Positions 53,756-63,499 of a stretch of DNA of 64,000 bases are shown one piece after another. A program made the position numbers and the translations under genes. Position 1 is the first letter of the stretch. Every line of letters begins with the position of its first letter. Under the pieces are notes generated by a model, which made no database searches, had not been told where the DNA came from, and was given only the letters and a program-made list of their open reading frames with translations. Origin of the DNA: Neoceratodus forsteri (taxonomy: Eukaryota > Chordata > Ceratodontiformes > Ceratodontidae); contig CM057456.1 of assembly GCA_016271365.2 (NCBI GenBank), forward strand, positions 164,090,501-164,154,500. The letters run 5' to 3'.

Positions 53756-54583
53756 AGGATCACTGTCAGCTTTTCCCCTTGTTTCTGTCTCAGAATTAAG
53801 CAGTGTGTCCACAGGCTCATACTAGCAAAGCAAGTACCTTAGAATGCCATTGTCTAACATGAAAGCAACCCATTTACCTATATTTGTGCATTTTGAATTG
53901 ATTTATTTAGTGGTGGGTCCGCAAGTAAATTCTTCTTCCCCTGGAAGCACACTGGCACCAAGAACATGCCTCTACCATGGAGATCCATCCCGAAGATTTA
54001 TTTTTTACATCTGCATTGGACCCAGCTTTTACTGTAGAAGAGTGTGGCATACTGAGTCATTTGCTTTATCTTTAATGTAAAACTGAGCACTCATTGAGAT
54101 GTAAAATGAATTTAAACTCTGTCGCTGAAATCCCACACATGCGCAAGAGTGAGAGGAGAAAAGATCTCACACATGCGTAAGAATGTGCTGCTCTTGCTCA
54201 TGTGCAGGATTTCAGCAACTGAGTTTAAATTCATTTTGATGTTCAAGGACTGCTAGGTTTTACATTAAAGATAAAGCAAATCGTTCAGTATGCCACACTC
54301 TTATAGAATAAAACCAGGGTCCAATGAGGATGTAAAAAATCGATCTTTGAGATGGCGCTCCACATTAGAGGCACATTCTTAGTGCCAGTGTGCTTCCAGG
54401 GGATAAGGGATTTACTTGAGGACTGCCACTAAGGAAATTAATTCAAAATGTACAGATACAGGTAAATGGATTACTTTTATATTAAACAGTTGCATTCTAG
54501 GGTACTTGCTTTGCTAGTACGAGCCTGTAGACACAGTGCTTAATTTTGAGACAGAAACGAGGGGAAAAGCTGACAGTGCCCCT
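53756..54583. mobile_element. 828-bp foldback element with TTAA-type flanks
   Basis: The left end AGGATCACTGTCAGCTTTTC and the right end inverted AGGGGCACTGTCAGCTTTTC are nearly identical. Arms of about 390 bases can be followed inward, e.g. TTTGCTTTATCTTTAATGTA near 54,059 against TACATTAAAGATAAAGCAAA near 54,261, meeting around 54,150-54,180. The right flank is TTAA and the left ATAA. This resembles T2/Kolobok or piggyBac-type MITEs. No transposase. Confidence 0.8.
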
Positions 54584-54599
54584 TTAAATGTATTGTATA

Positions 54600-54828
54600 T
54601 GCCAGACATGTTTATGTATTCAAGTCCATCAGTAAAGTGTTTTGGGGTAGTGTTCAGGTCTGAGGGTCTGTGTGTGTTGGGGTCCTGAATTTCTGAATCT
54701 AAACAAAAGCCAAATCCAAGTCCCATACTAATGTGCTTGTGTGAAATTCGGTGTGTAAGTACCATTGTGATGAGGTGTATATTCCCTGTGTCCTATACAC
54801 TCATCACACTCATCCAACACACATGTAT

Positions 54829-54870
<42 letters not shown>

Positions 54871-55440
54871 TAAAGATGTTAGCAGTGGCCAAATGGAATT
54901 TGAACCAACCCTGCCTGTTTTAATGTTGGCCCTTTAAGGCCCCAGGCTTGTACTGCATGCACAGCTGTTGGTTCTCACTCATGGGAATGGCAATGGAGAA
55001 GGGAAGTACCAAGGAGGCACACCTGAATCCCATAAAAAGGGGCCAGGAGGAAGAGAGAGAGCGCTGAATAGCTGAGGCTCCTGGCTGCAATAGAGAAACA
55101 CTGACCTAGAAAAAAACTAAATCTGATTCAAGGGTTGTTTTCATTCATTTCCGTTTCGTATTAAGAAGAATGCAAGCACATTTTTTTCTGAGGTGTTGTT
55201 GAAGTAGAGCTGATTTTTATTTCATTTAAACTGGTGTCTGTATATGTCTGTCTCTGAATGTTCTCTAAAGGAACCTTTCGGTTTTGTGCCAGCTCACAGC
55301 CATACACACACCTGACAAACTGTTCAGTGTGTGAGAGTTTTCAGATCTCTTTCACTGATCCAAGCTGACCAAGTTCAATGGAGATCCTTAGGATTTCTTC
55401 CTACTGCAGTGCTGCAAACACCAATTATGCTTATACACTG
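54600..55440. other. No gene; possible promoter or LTR-like stretch at 54,900-55,110
   Basis: CCCATAAAAAGGGGCC near 55,030 is a TATA-like box in plus orientation, preceded by GGCCCTTTAAGGCCC (54,928) and followed by a short purine-rich stretch. This is typical of an LTR or a promoter, but no gene follows. Confidence 0.3.
54831..54870. repeat. (AC)n microsatellite
   Basis: About 18 AC units, one C-G change near the end. Confidence 0.95.
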
Positions 55441-55449
55441 ATAATTTAA

Positions 55450-55854
55450 AGGAGAACTGCACTGAACCTGTAAGTCATTTTTGCCCAGTAGAAGTTGTTT
55501 TTGACTACTGGCTCTAATTCAGTTATTATTCCATCTATATTGGCCTATTAGTACCCTCAGTGGGTGTTTTTGATATATGCACTGTTGATAAGTGCCATTG
55601 TGGAGCTGTGTGATGTAGTCTATGCCCCTTTCAGTCAAACAGTTCTATAGTAGAACATGAGTGCATTGTACTAACAGTGGAACAGCTGTGCAGAGACGTA
55701 AACATCATGTTCTTAAATGGTACTTAGCCTGTATGAAACACACCCACTAGGATAACTAAAAACATGCAGAGATGAAACAGTAACATAATTGAAACCAATA
55801 TTTAAAAATCTACTTCTACTGGGAAATTACTTACAATTTTAATGCAGTTCTCCT
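55450..55854. mobile_element. 405-bp MITE with perfect TTAA target duplication
   Basis: TTAA occurs at 55,446-55,449 and 55,855-55,858. The ends AGGAGAACTGCA and TGCAGTTCTCCT are perfectly inverted, and similarity continues for ~50 bases: TTTTTGCCCAGTAGAAGTTG against the inverse of ACTTCTACTGGGAAATTACT. TTAA with an AGG start fits T2/Kolobok or piggyBac-type elements. There is no coding frame. Confidence 0.9.
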
Positions 55855-56780
55855 TTAAGCATTTGTCTCTATTTTTTCATTCCATTATGTCTTTCCACTG
55901 CAGTGCTATAAACACCAGATATGTTCATTAACTAAGAATGTCTCTATTTTTCCATTCCATTATGTCTAATTGAAAAGCCAGCTAAGCACTGAATAAGGTC
56001 AGAGCAAAGTGTACATTCCAAAGTATATAGGAACTGTGATTAGTCCTACAATAAGGCATTCAACATAATGAGTTTCTTTGCTGCACAGGTGTAAAGAGAA
56101 TTCTGGCTTGCATGTGCATCTCAAATTCCTTATAAAAGTTACTTTGACACGCTAACTGACAGAAGGAAGGAAGGAAAAACAAATACTGTACTTGAGGAAA
56201 ATGAGGATAATGTAGTTCGGATACAGCACAAGCACATACAGTATCTGCAAATGCCATGTCTGGTCCTATAATGTGAAAACTGCCCTGACTTCCTATGCCC
56301 CACTAAATCATTAGGCATAATAAAGATGGCCCTTCGTGGGAAAACATAAAGAATGGTTACTTGCCCGGCTTGTTTGTCATCATGCCAGTTCAGTTACTCC
56401 TGGAGCTGTGACTGCTGCTAGCAGAAATATGAGCAAGAATAAATAATTAGTCCATGCAGACAAGAAACCATATCCACTAAAGTCACATGCCATCATTTTA
56501 CCATCTAAGACTAACAAACATCTTCTACTGTATTTATTTGAAAAGTTTCAACAGGAAAGGCATACTGAGCTACAATAGATCATTTCCAGATGCATGCTGA
56601 GGGAGAGGGGAAAGGGGATACATTTGAATAAGAGATTAAAGTAAAATATACACTGATTTAAGCCTGTACGTACATACATACAAACTAGTACATTTAAAAC
56701 AATGCCAAACATATTTGAGGTATAGGTAGACAATACTTGGCATTTAGGATTAGACTTATACACATATGCATTATACATAT
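55855..56780. other. No gene recognised
   Basis: AT-rich spacer. A short direct repeat lies at 55,885-55,970 (CATTCCATTATGTCT occurs at 55,878 and 55,950). Confidence 0.4.
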
Positions 56781-56801
56781 AAATCAATCAATCAATCAAT
56801 A
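56781..56801. repeat. (AATC)n tail of the LINE
   Basis: Five AATC units on plus are the LINE 3' tail on minus. Confidence 0.9.
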
Positions 56802-57717
56802 ACTTTATTTAACCAGGCGTATCACCATTGAGCAAGCTCATTTTCAAAGTGGTCCTGAACATATACAAGTGATTCATATAATGGTACAGTACATTAAAGT
56901 ATACAGAAAAGAAGGAAGGCAAGACAAAAAAAAACAGCAATAACAAACAGTAGACAATGAGCATAGGCAAAGCTAACACAGGCCTTAAGCTAATAGAGTT
57001 AACATATTTGTGGCCTATTGCATTAGTAAAACTAGGCCCAAAGGTACTAGGGTTAGTGCTGTCATTGTAAGTTGGAGGTTGTTCACAGATGAGGCTTGAG
57101 AGAGGTGTTGGATAAGAGTGAGAGGAGAGGAGGACAGGATGGTGGTCGTGGTAAGATGGATGGCTAGTGCAAGTAGTATGTGATACACAGCTAGGGCATG
57201 AGTGTGGGGGGCAAAGGTGAGTGAGGATATTTAGGAACAGGTGGTATGATATGGTAAGGGGAAGAGGGTGTGAGAAGATTTAGGGTTCACTGGGAAGGAG
57301 TTGCGAGTTTCTGGAGAGTCGAAGGATACGACAGGCAAATAGTGTCACACTGGACATCTGTAACAGATGCAACTTTCTTTAAGGTATTTTGTAATCAATG
57401 CCTTGAAGGTAAATGGGCTGGGGAGGGCTGTAAGCTTCAGTGACTTTTGCGCAGTGTTCCAGATAGACAGGAGGAAGAAGCTGATAGCAGATAACCCATG
57501 TGATGACCGTACTCTAGGTGTTTGAAAGCAGATTAATGAGAAACTTCTAAGCCTGTACAACCCCTTGGCATGCTCAAATCGGCTCTATATGTATGCTAGT
57601 AACTTGTTGGACAAGGCCCTATAAATCCAGAAGAGGGCATTTCTTTTTCTCCTTACGGTAAGTGAGGTCCATCCGAGCGCTTGGTACAGCAGACAATGAT
57701 GAGTGCGAAGAGGCAGG

Positions 57718-58167
57718 TTAAGAATGAACCGAAGGGCCTTGTAATAGAGTGTCAAGGTTGCGGAGTATGGTAGGAGAGCAGTTGATGTAGAGGAAGTCAG
57801 CGTAGTCCAATAGGGGTAAGAATGTAGACTGTACTAGTTTCAATTTGGCATCGTAGGTAAGAAGGTCTTTAATGCGGAAGAGAATACTTAAGCGTTGTCT
57901 TAGTTTTTTTGATAATTCGTTCAGATGGCAAAGGTAATTAAGCTTATTGTCTAGCCAGAATCCTAGGTATTTAAAGGTGGCAATAGTTTCCAAGGGTTCA
58001 CCTAGCAAAGTTAGAATCTGCAGGTTGCATGTAGACCCTGGGGCAGTGGTCAGGGAGAGGATCATAGCTTTAGTTTTTTTGGCACTAAGCAAAAGCTTAT
58101 GTTTTAAAAGATTATGTTGGAGGGAGATGAAATTTTGCTGTAGGTCCTCATATACACGTGCACACAC
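57718..58167 (-). pseudogene. LINE RT thumb region
   Basis: The 149-codon frame has LLKHKLLLSAKKTKAMILSL, ETIATFKYLGFWLDNKLNY and HLNELSKKLRQRLSILFRI. It is the part after the YADD box, with the KYLG block and a cluster of Lys/Arg. KLVQSTFLPLLDYADFLY is the equivalent of the CR1/L2 segment L...P.L.Y....W. It is relatively long for a remnant, so this LINE is younger than most here. Confidence 0.72.
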
Positions 58168-58180
58168 ACAAACACATATC

Positions 58181-58214
<34 letters not shown>
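58157..58214. repeat. (CA)n(TA)n(CA)n microsatellite
   Basis: Three blocks: CA (58,161-58,170), TA (58,178-58,200), CA (58,201-58,214). It lies at the truncation point of the LINE. Confidence 0.93.
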
Positions 58215-59160
58215 ATAGGGGTGAGGTGATATTCCATATGATAAAAACATGCATTCTCACCAGCGCTGAATAAATCTTTCCTGAGGTATGCACTGTGATA
58301 ATTTGTTACATTTATACAGACAGTGCATACTTCATTATCTGATATATTCACTCTGCATACGTCACCTGCCAGATTTTTTTCCTTAGTCAGAACTACTTCT
58401 TCTGTAAGTGAGCCACATAATAAAACTCACTTGAACAAACACCTGTGCAATAGCATGTTAACATGAGTTTTCTCGTGCTGTGTCAGAAACGCTCAGATGG
58501 CTCACCGAGTAGCAACACTAATAAACCTGTAAAATGGAAAGAAAACCCTGCTCCAGTTATCCGTGAATCATGCTAAATCCAGATCCTCTGTGCAGTGCAT
58601 AAAAACCATAAACACAGTCAGTCTGGTGAAGTTAACAGACTAGAAAACCCGAACTGTAGAGACAGCAAAGCCGTTAAGAAACTCCGGTGACGCTAACCTG
58701 ACATATGTTACACAAGCACAGCTACGGAAATAAACGTTCCCAGAAGAACCAAATAAATAATAAATGACATTTATTTTCACCCCTAAAAGCCCAAAAATAT
58801 GTGAAAAACACTGCTTCTGCAACACAGAACTTTAATACTCATCTCCGTAGAAGCCCCGCCCACAACCACAAATCACCCAATCAAAGAGCATGTTACCCAC
58901 ACGTAAAGCACAATCAACCAACCGCATAATGTACCCGAACTACCAATAATATCAGCACAATGAAACCCATTCAAAGCAGCAACCAAAGGAATACTACAAC
59001 CACCAGTCATTCATGACAAGGAACTAAACCCATTCATAAAATCACAGCATGCTTGGGCACAGCAGCCAACAAAAAAATAACACAACTGAAACTGCACATA
59101 TTCTTTCTCAAGGAACAAGAAAAAAAACACAAATTTTACACTTCAGCCCTATTGTATAAA
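58215..59160. other. No gene; CCAAT and GC box at 58,850-58,885
   Basis: GAAGCCCCGCCCACAACC (58,850) and ACCCAATCAAAGAGC (58,875) are promoter-like. No gene or open frame follows in either direction within the window that I can support. Confidence 0.3.
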
Positions 59161-59167
59161 TCGCACA

Positions 59168-59331
59168 CATGATGGGCAGGAGTGGAATATGGCAAATATC
59201 TACACTCATGAACAGTGACCTCAGGATACTTTCACTTGTGGCTCCGCTACGCTCTGCCACTCATGAGTATACCCCGTGGTCACTGTTCACTCATGTAGAT
59301 ATTTGCCTTATTCCATTCCTGGCCATCATGT
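59168..59331. mobile_element. 164-bp hairpin MITE
   Basis: The arms are 59,168-59,220 and 59,279-59,331, with about 47 of 53 bases complementary, including GGCAAATATCTACA and GAACAGTGACC. The centre reads CTTGTGGCTCCGCTACGCTC and CTCATGAG. It belongs with the hairpins at 38.6, 53.0 and 53.6 kb by centre motif. Confidence 0.85.
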
Positions 59332-59333
59332 AT

Positions 59334-59379
59334 CCCACACACACACATATGTGTGTGTATATAGATACATGTATATATC

Positions 59380-59410
<31 letters not shown>

Positions 59411-59411
59411 T
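59334..59411. repeat. Compound CA/TA/TG microsatellite
   Basis: CA, TG and TATA segments form a self-complementary stretch ending in a CA run (59,388-59,411). Confidence 0.93.
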
Positions 59412-59741
59412 CCCATACTTACATACTCATAGACATAAATCATATACATACACACAGAACGTATTAATGCAGATAAAATTTCCTGGGTTAGCTCTTGAGT
59501 AGAAAGAAAGAGCTTTGCCAGCTTGGGGAGATGGTGGGAGTAAGGTGAGACTTCACCCCTTGGATGCACACTCCCCGCAAGGGGATTTGACAAGGAACAG
59601 GTGAGGAATGTAAGTACTGTAATAAGTCATGACAGGGTGTACATTATAGAGATTTAACAAATGGTCAGGTCAGGTGATGTCTCTTGGCCAATGAAATTTC
59701 TAGTTTTTTTTTGCAATTTTATGAAATGATTTTATACATAC
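59412..59741. other. No gene recognised
   Basis: Spacer before the CA/TG-rich Harbinger-like block. Confidence 0.35.
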
Positions 59742-59885
59742 TGGCCGAGATATTCTGAAATGCACCAAAGGCTGGTGCAAGTCCAGCACAGCGCAAGTCA
59801 GATGCACCATGGCAAACCGGGTACCATATTCAGAAGCTGTGCCAGCACAAATGCGGTAGTGCAAGCTGGCTGAATATGGCAAAGA
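59742..59885. repeat. Terminal-repeat-like cluster of a Harbinger-like element
   Basis: GGCCGAGATATTCTGAAATG (59,743) resembles a Harbinger-type end. Inverted pair CCATATTCAG (59,824-59,833) and CTGAATATGG (59,870-59,879) is perfect. GATGCACCATGGCA occurs at 59,802 and 59,884. These are subterminal repeats of one or two element ends. Confidence 0.5.
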
Positions 59886-59889
59886 TGCA

Positions 59890-60760
59890 CCATGGCACAA
59901 TCAGAGATGCGGCAGTACAACCATGGAAGCATGGAGCAAACCTGTGCGCAAACACAGGAGGCAGTGCAAATGCAAGAGGCCCAGGGACACAGCAAAGGAA
60001 GCACAGTGCCAATGGTACAGGACCCCACCAGCCAGCAGGGCACACCAATGCACACACCAGCACAGAGAAGGAGGGAACAATGGGCATCACAGGATGGAGC
60101 ACAGCCACCAACAGAGGCACTGTGCACCGCACCAACCAGAGCCAGTCTACGGGCGTGCGACAGGGGCATGCACCAGAACAACACCACAGAACACAATGTT
60201 GGGCTGGCCATCAGGGCACAGGTGGGGACAATGGCCAATGTGAGCCAGCCAATGGTGTCCCCCCTGCAGGCCACCAGCCAGATGGCCATGACCAATGCCA
60301 CACCGTGCTCCCTCATGGCTCTGGACCCAAACACAACCATGCTGCATGCCACACACCACCACAGGCAGCACCAACACCAAGCAATGAATGAGCTAGGACA
60401 CAGGCAGGTGGCCAGAACACACGGGACTGGGAGCAACAACAGTGGATGCAGACGGCCACACCCCAGATGGGCCGACGAGTCCAGTATGACAACCAGGCCC
60501 TTGCGCTACCCCCACACCCCAACTGCCTGCCCAGCCTTGCCACAGCCCCATGGTGACCCTGGAAACAAACAACACACCCACCACACCCGGGAGACAGCCC
60601 CCACCACAACGTGACACACAACTGGACACAGCAGGGAACCACAGACAACCCGCACACACTCCCGTGCCAACACCATGGACCAACACCCAACCACTGCAGC
60701 ACGGCTCCACACACCATCTGCAAAGCAGACACAGACACAGGCATGTAGGAAAATAAATGC
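59890..60760 (+). pseudogene. 3' end of a Harbinger-type Myb/SANT-like gene (gene X)
   Basis: Frame 59,892-60,614 (240 codons) has a Gln/Thr/Met-rich, low-complexity character. It includes RAQVGTMANVSQPMVSPLQA and TSQMAMTNATPCSL, similar to the C-terminal coiled parts of Myb/SANT-like proteins of Harbinger elements. A canonical AATAAA is at 60,752-60,757. No SANT domain precedes it within the window, so only the C-terminal exon or a truncated copy is present. Two overlapping frames (59,876-60,391 and 59,923-60,243) I treat as accidental. Confidence 0.42.
60752..60757 (+). terminator. Poly(A) signal AATAAA of gene X
   Basis: GGAAAATAAATGCTTTATG contains the canonical hexamer, 138 bases after the last plausible stop of gene X. 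Confidence 0.5.
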
Positions 60761-60900
60761 TTTATGACATGAAATCAGCAGAGAAACACAGTAACAGGGG
60801 CAGGGACAGGGGAGGTAAGAAGTAGGATGGGGTCAGGAAATAGGGGCTGTACAAGATGCTGGGGGGACTGCAGGGGAACAGGAATAGCAAGGGAAAGGGG

Positions 60901-60910
60901 GCTATATAAA
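60901..60910 (+). promoter_or_regulatory. TATA-box-like string, uncertain role
   Basis: GGGGGCTATATAAAGGGACA is an ideal TATA box on plus. It lies just before the stop codon of the minus-strand gene, so it may be chance, or a start for a plus transcript from the convergent side. Confidence 0.25.
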
Positions 60911-60918
60911 GGGACACG

Positions 60919-62179
60919 TTAACATTGTCCATGCTTGGCCATCCATTGGCACCATTGCTCCATCCTCATGGCCATGGTGACATGCTGGATGGACTTCACC
61001 ATGCAGAGCATCCTGTGGAGCACAGCCAGGATCTGCTTCTGGGTCCTTGCCCACACCCATGGGCCCCTCCTCACTGCCACAGAGCTGACACCTAGGGGAT
61101 GGGATAAGACAGGCAATCAGTGCAATGCCCTAAGGACCCATTCCCACCCACAGTGCACATTGGACAGCGGGGGCACACACCCCTAGAGAGACCGGAATGG
61201 ACCCTCGCATGGAGGGCAATGCCAGCTATCCACAAGGCACACCACGGTGGTGCACAGAGGTGGACAATGTAGTGCAGCAGCCACAGGACCGCAATGTGAG
61301 GGTCAAATAGCACACAGCAACAGTAGCACTGCAGCACAAATAGTGGAAGCCATGTGCACACCAACCCCACTAACAGCCGGTACATGGTGGCCAAGGGATG
61401 GCACGCAGTGGCACACACAACGAACTGTGTGACACACATAGCTGTCAAGGTGCATGGCAGAGGTGGCCATGGCTGTGCCCTATCCCCACTACTATCCCAC
61501 TGTGACACTAAGAAGGAATGTGACAATGCATACCTGCCCCTTGCTGTGCAGTTGGTGCCACCTGCTGACCACTAGGCTGCGCCACCCTGGGCACCTCTGC
61601 TGCTGCCCTGGCCCATCTATGGTCCTCCAGCCCTTTGGAGGGAATGAAGAGAGGTGGACATCAATACACAGTCACGCATGAGGAGCCCCCCAAAACCACA
61701 CATCCTGCTGTGCACTGGGTGTGTCCCTGTCAGCCCCGAGGCCCACACACCAGCATGGCTGCTACCTGTGCAGCAGCCAGGCCCGATGTACGGTACCCCC
61801 AGGCTGACAAAGTACCCCACTGTGAGCCATGCCATGCAGCCATGTTAACACACAGTATGATGCCTGGTCATAACAGCAACATGAGCACACCTATGTGGCT
61901 GTGGCACTGAACCTCATAGGATACGGGCCTGCAGACACCGCAGGTGTTCTGGTGCTCTCCGCCGCAGGTCCCCATACCAGTGCCTGCACTGCTCCGCCAA
62001 GCACCCAATGCCAGTTCTCCACTCCAGGGCCTCTGCAAAACGGTGCACACCTCCCCCCTGGCCTGCTGGAGTGGCCCCTGGCCATGCAGCTGCCCCTCAA
62101 AGGGCTGAACCACAGCCACCAAGTTGATGAGCTCAACCTCTGTCCAGTTGCCTGCCCTCCTGCTCTGTCCCTGCAACAT
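60919..62179 (-). pseudogene. Myb/SANT-like gene of a Harbinger-type element (minus, three exon-like blocks)
   Basis: Block 1 starts at 62,179: NWTEVELINLVAVVQPFEGQ is a Myb/SANT helix start (W-T-E-x-E). A one-base shift near 62,030 leads to AEQCRHWYGDLRRRAPEHL, the recognition part (Q-C-x-x-x-x-x-D-L-R-R-R). Block 2 ends at 61,534 with EVPRVAQPSGQQVAPTAQQG, then a GT donor (61,533). Block 3 starts at 61,091 after a pyrimidine-rich AG acceptor and has ARTQKQILAVLHRMLCMVKS; its stop is TAA at 60,919. The joins keep phase at the block 2/3 junction. The acceptor of block 2 near 61,595 is less certain. Probably inactive due to the shift. Confidence 0.6.
61092..61533 (-). other. Intron of the minus Myb/SANT-like gene
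   Basis: Donor GGGGCAG|GTATGC and acceptor CCCATCCCCTAG|GTGTCAG on minus fit GT-AG rules. A phase-1 join (GCA G + GT) reads through into GVSSVAVRR. The intron is about 442 bases. Confidence 0.55.
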
Positions 62180-62710
62180 GGTCAGCAGCCATAATCAACA
62201 GGAAAATGGCTGTGGAACAGTGCACATGTCCACCACATGTACAGGATGCATGATAGGATACACAAGGTTGCAATTGCACAGCACGTGGATGCACGGACAC
62301 TGAGCAGTGTGGGGCCATAGTGCAGTCATGGGCATGTGCAGCATGCTGGGGCCTAGCGGGGGCATGGGGTCATGACACGACCTGTGGATCAAGGTCATCA
62401 CCCCTGCACACTTTGCACAGGTGCACAATAGAGGCAGTGATTGCATGCGCAATGGCATACCAGTGCCACATGCACCATGCCATGGCATCGCGCATGCTGC
62501 GAATGATGTGCATATGGGCACTGTGGGAACCCATACTGCACATCTGCAGGTATTGCGCATCGGAGATGCTCCAGCGCAACCCCATTGCACATGGAGCAAA
62601 TACGTGATATTGAGATGCCTCATGCAAATTACCTCATTAGCAAATGCATAGCGCAGTGGGGAGCATTAGCATATCATTAAGCATGCGCACAGGATAATGT
62701 GCATGCCTTG
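62180..62710. promoter_or_regulatory. Spacer between the two divergent Myb/SANT-like genes
   Basis: This 530-bp CA/TG-rich stretch separates the minus start (62,179) from the plus TATA-like box. It has an octamer-like ATGCAAAT at 62,624. Several accidental frames are present on both strands; I count none as genes. It presumably contains the promoters of both genes. Confidence 0.4.
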
Positions 62711-62773
62711 CACCATAAAAGCGCCATGGAACAGCACAGGCCACAGACCGGTATTGCAACCACTCAAGTAAGT
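62711..62773 (+). promoter_or_regulatory. TATA-like box and 5' non-coding exon of the plus Myb/SANT-like gene
   Basis: CACCATAAAAGCGCC at 62,711 is TATA-like. A short exon-like stretch follows, ending CACTCAA with a good donor GTAAGT at 62,768-62,773. The matching acceptor is CATGTCCACAG at 62,863-62,873. It places the start codon 8 bases into the next exon. Confidence 0.5.
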
Positions 62774-62881
62774 GACTGGTAATATGAATTAACAATGGCC
62801 TAAACAAACACTGCAACAGAGTGCTGTATTGCAACATGCTGGCACTGACCCACTCTGCTGCACATGTCCACAGGTGGCAGA

Positions 62882-63305
62882 ATGTCCAGACCTGAAGGAG
62901 AGAAGAGTCAGGGGCCTGTATGCAAGCGCAAGCCCAACTTTCCAGTGGCTAAGAGCAATGCCCTCTTTGAGGCCTATATGGACTGGGAGGGCCTTCTCAA
63001 TGGTGCCACAGGCACAATGCAGGAGTAGGCGGTGGGCTGGGAGGAGGTGGCCTGATACATTAACATCCATGGATGCCACCATCACACCCCACATGAGTGC
63101 AAGAAGAAGGTTGGCATGGACAGGAGGCAGATCAAGGACAGAGTTGCAGCCATCCGGGCATCCCGCAGGGTGACCGGTGGTGGGTCGGGAACCATGCCAC
63201 TGCTGATGGCCACAGAGGAGCTTGTGGCATCCACCATCAGCCGCACAGCAGTGGAGGGTGTGCTCGGTGGTGGGTTCCAGATGGGTGGCAGCCCCTCACT
63301 GCATG
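62882..63305 (+). pseudogene. Myb/SANT-like gene of a Harbinger-type element, exon with SANT domain
   Basis: The ATG at 62,882 opens a frame of 141 codons, with two in-frame stops: TAG at 63,026 (codon 49) and TGA at 63,053 (codon 58). Visible are FPVAKSNALFEAYMDW, LLNGATGTMQE, (stop) AVGWEEVA, (stop) YINIHGCHHHTPHECKKK, and MDRRQIKDRVAAIRA. Then TGGGSGTMPLLMATEELV and RTAVEGVLGGGFQMGG, which is the conserved linker after the SANT domain of such proteins (T-G-G-G-P...). It ends at a GT donor (63,306). The rest of the frame is continuous over all this length, so the stops look recent. Confidence 0.68.
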
Positions 63306-63499
63306 GTGAGTATGACCAGCAGCTAGGCGTGCCTGGTGTGGGCATGATATGCAGGTGTTCCTGAGGCCATGCCCACCACCACATGTGTGTGTGGACACGG
63401 ACACATATTGCTGCAGAGTGATGTGTGGCAATGGTGGCATGGGGGGTAGGGGGGCCATAGGGTATGCTGTACCTCTAACCCTCTGTTCTTGTCTTTCAG
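63306..63499 (+). other. Intron of the plus Myb/SANT-like gene
   Basis: Donor CATG|GTGAGT at 63,306 and acceptor TTCTTGTCTTTCAG at 63,486-63,499 follow GT-AG rules with a good pyrimidine tract. The phase-1 join (G + CA) reads ALACFHAEDQMGEAED. The length is 194 bases. Confidence 0.65.

Larger units (their letters stand above)
56781..58170 (-). mobile_element. L2/Rex-like LINE, RT C-terminal half and 3' end
   Basis: On minus the 149-codon frame (58,167-57,718) is followed by C-terminal sequence near 57,345-57,560 (RVRSSHGLSAISFFLLSIWN, KLTALPSPFTFKALITKYLK) and a 3' UTR. It ends in a TTGATTGATTGATT tail (plus: AATC units at 56,781-56,801) after GGTTAAATAAAGTTATTG. A short tandem at the terminus is typical for such LINEs. 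The 5' part is missing. Confidence 0.75.

Noticed and set aside
59798..60439. 213-codon minus-strand frame and other frames up to 171 codons
   Set aside because: The CA/TG-rich composition leaves several frames open on both strands; none shows a SANT or transposase motif except the one I list.
60313..60744. 143-codon minus-strand frame rich in Trp, Cys and Gly
   Set aside because: Antisense of the CA-rich 3' region of gene X; no domain.
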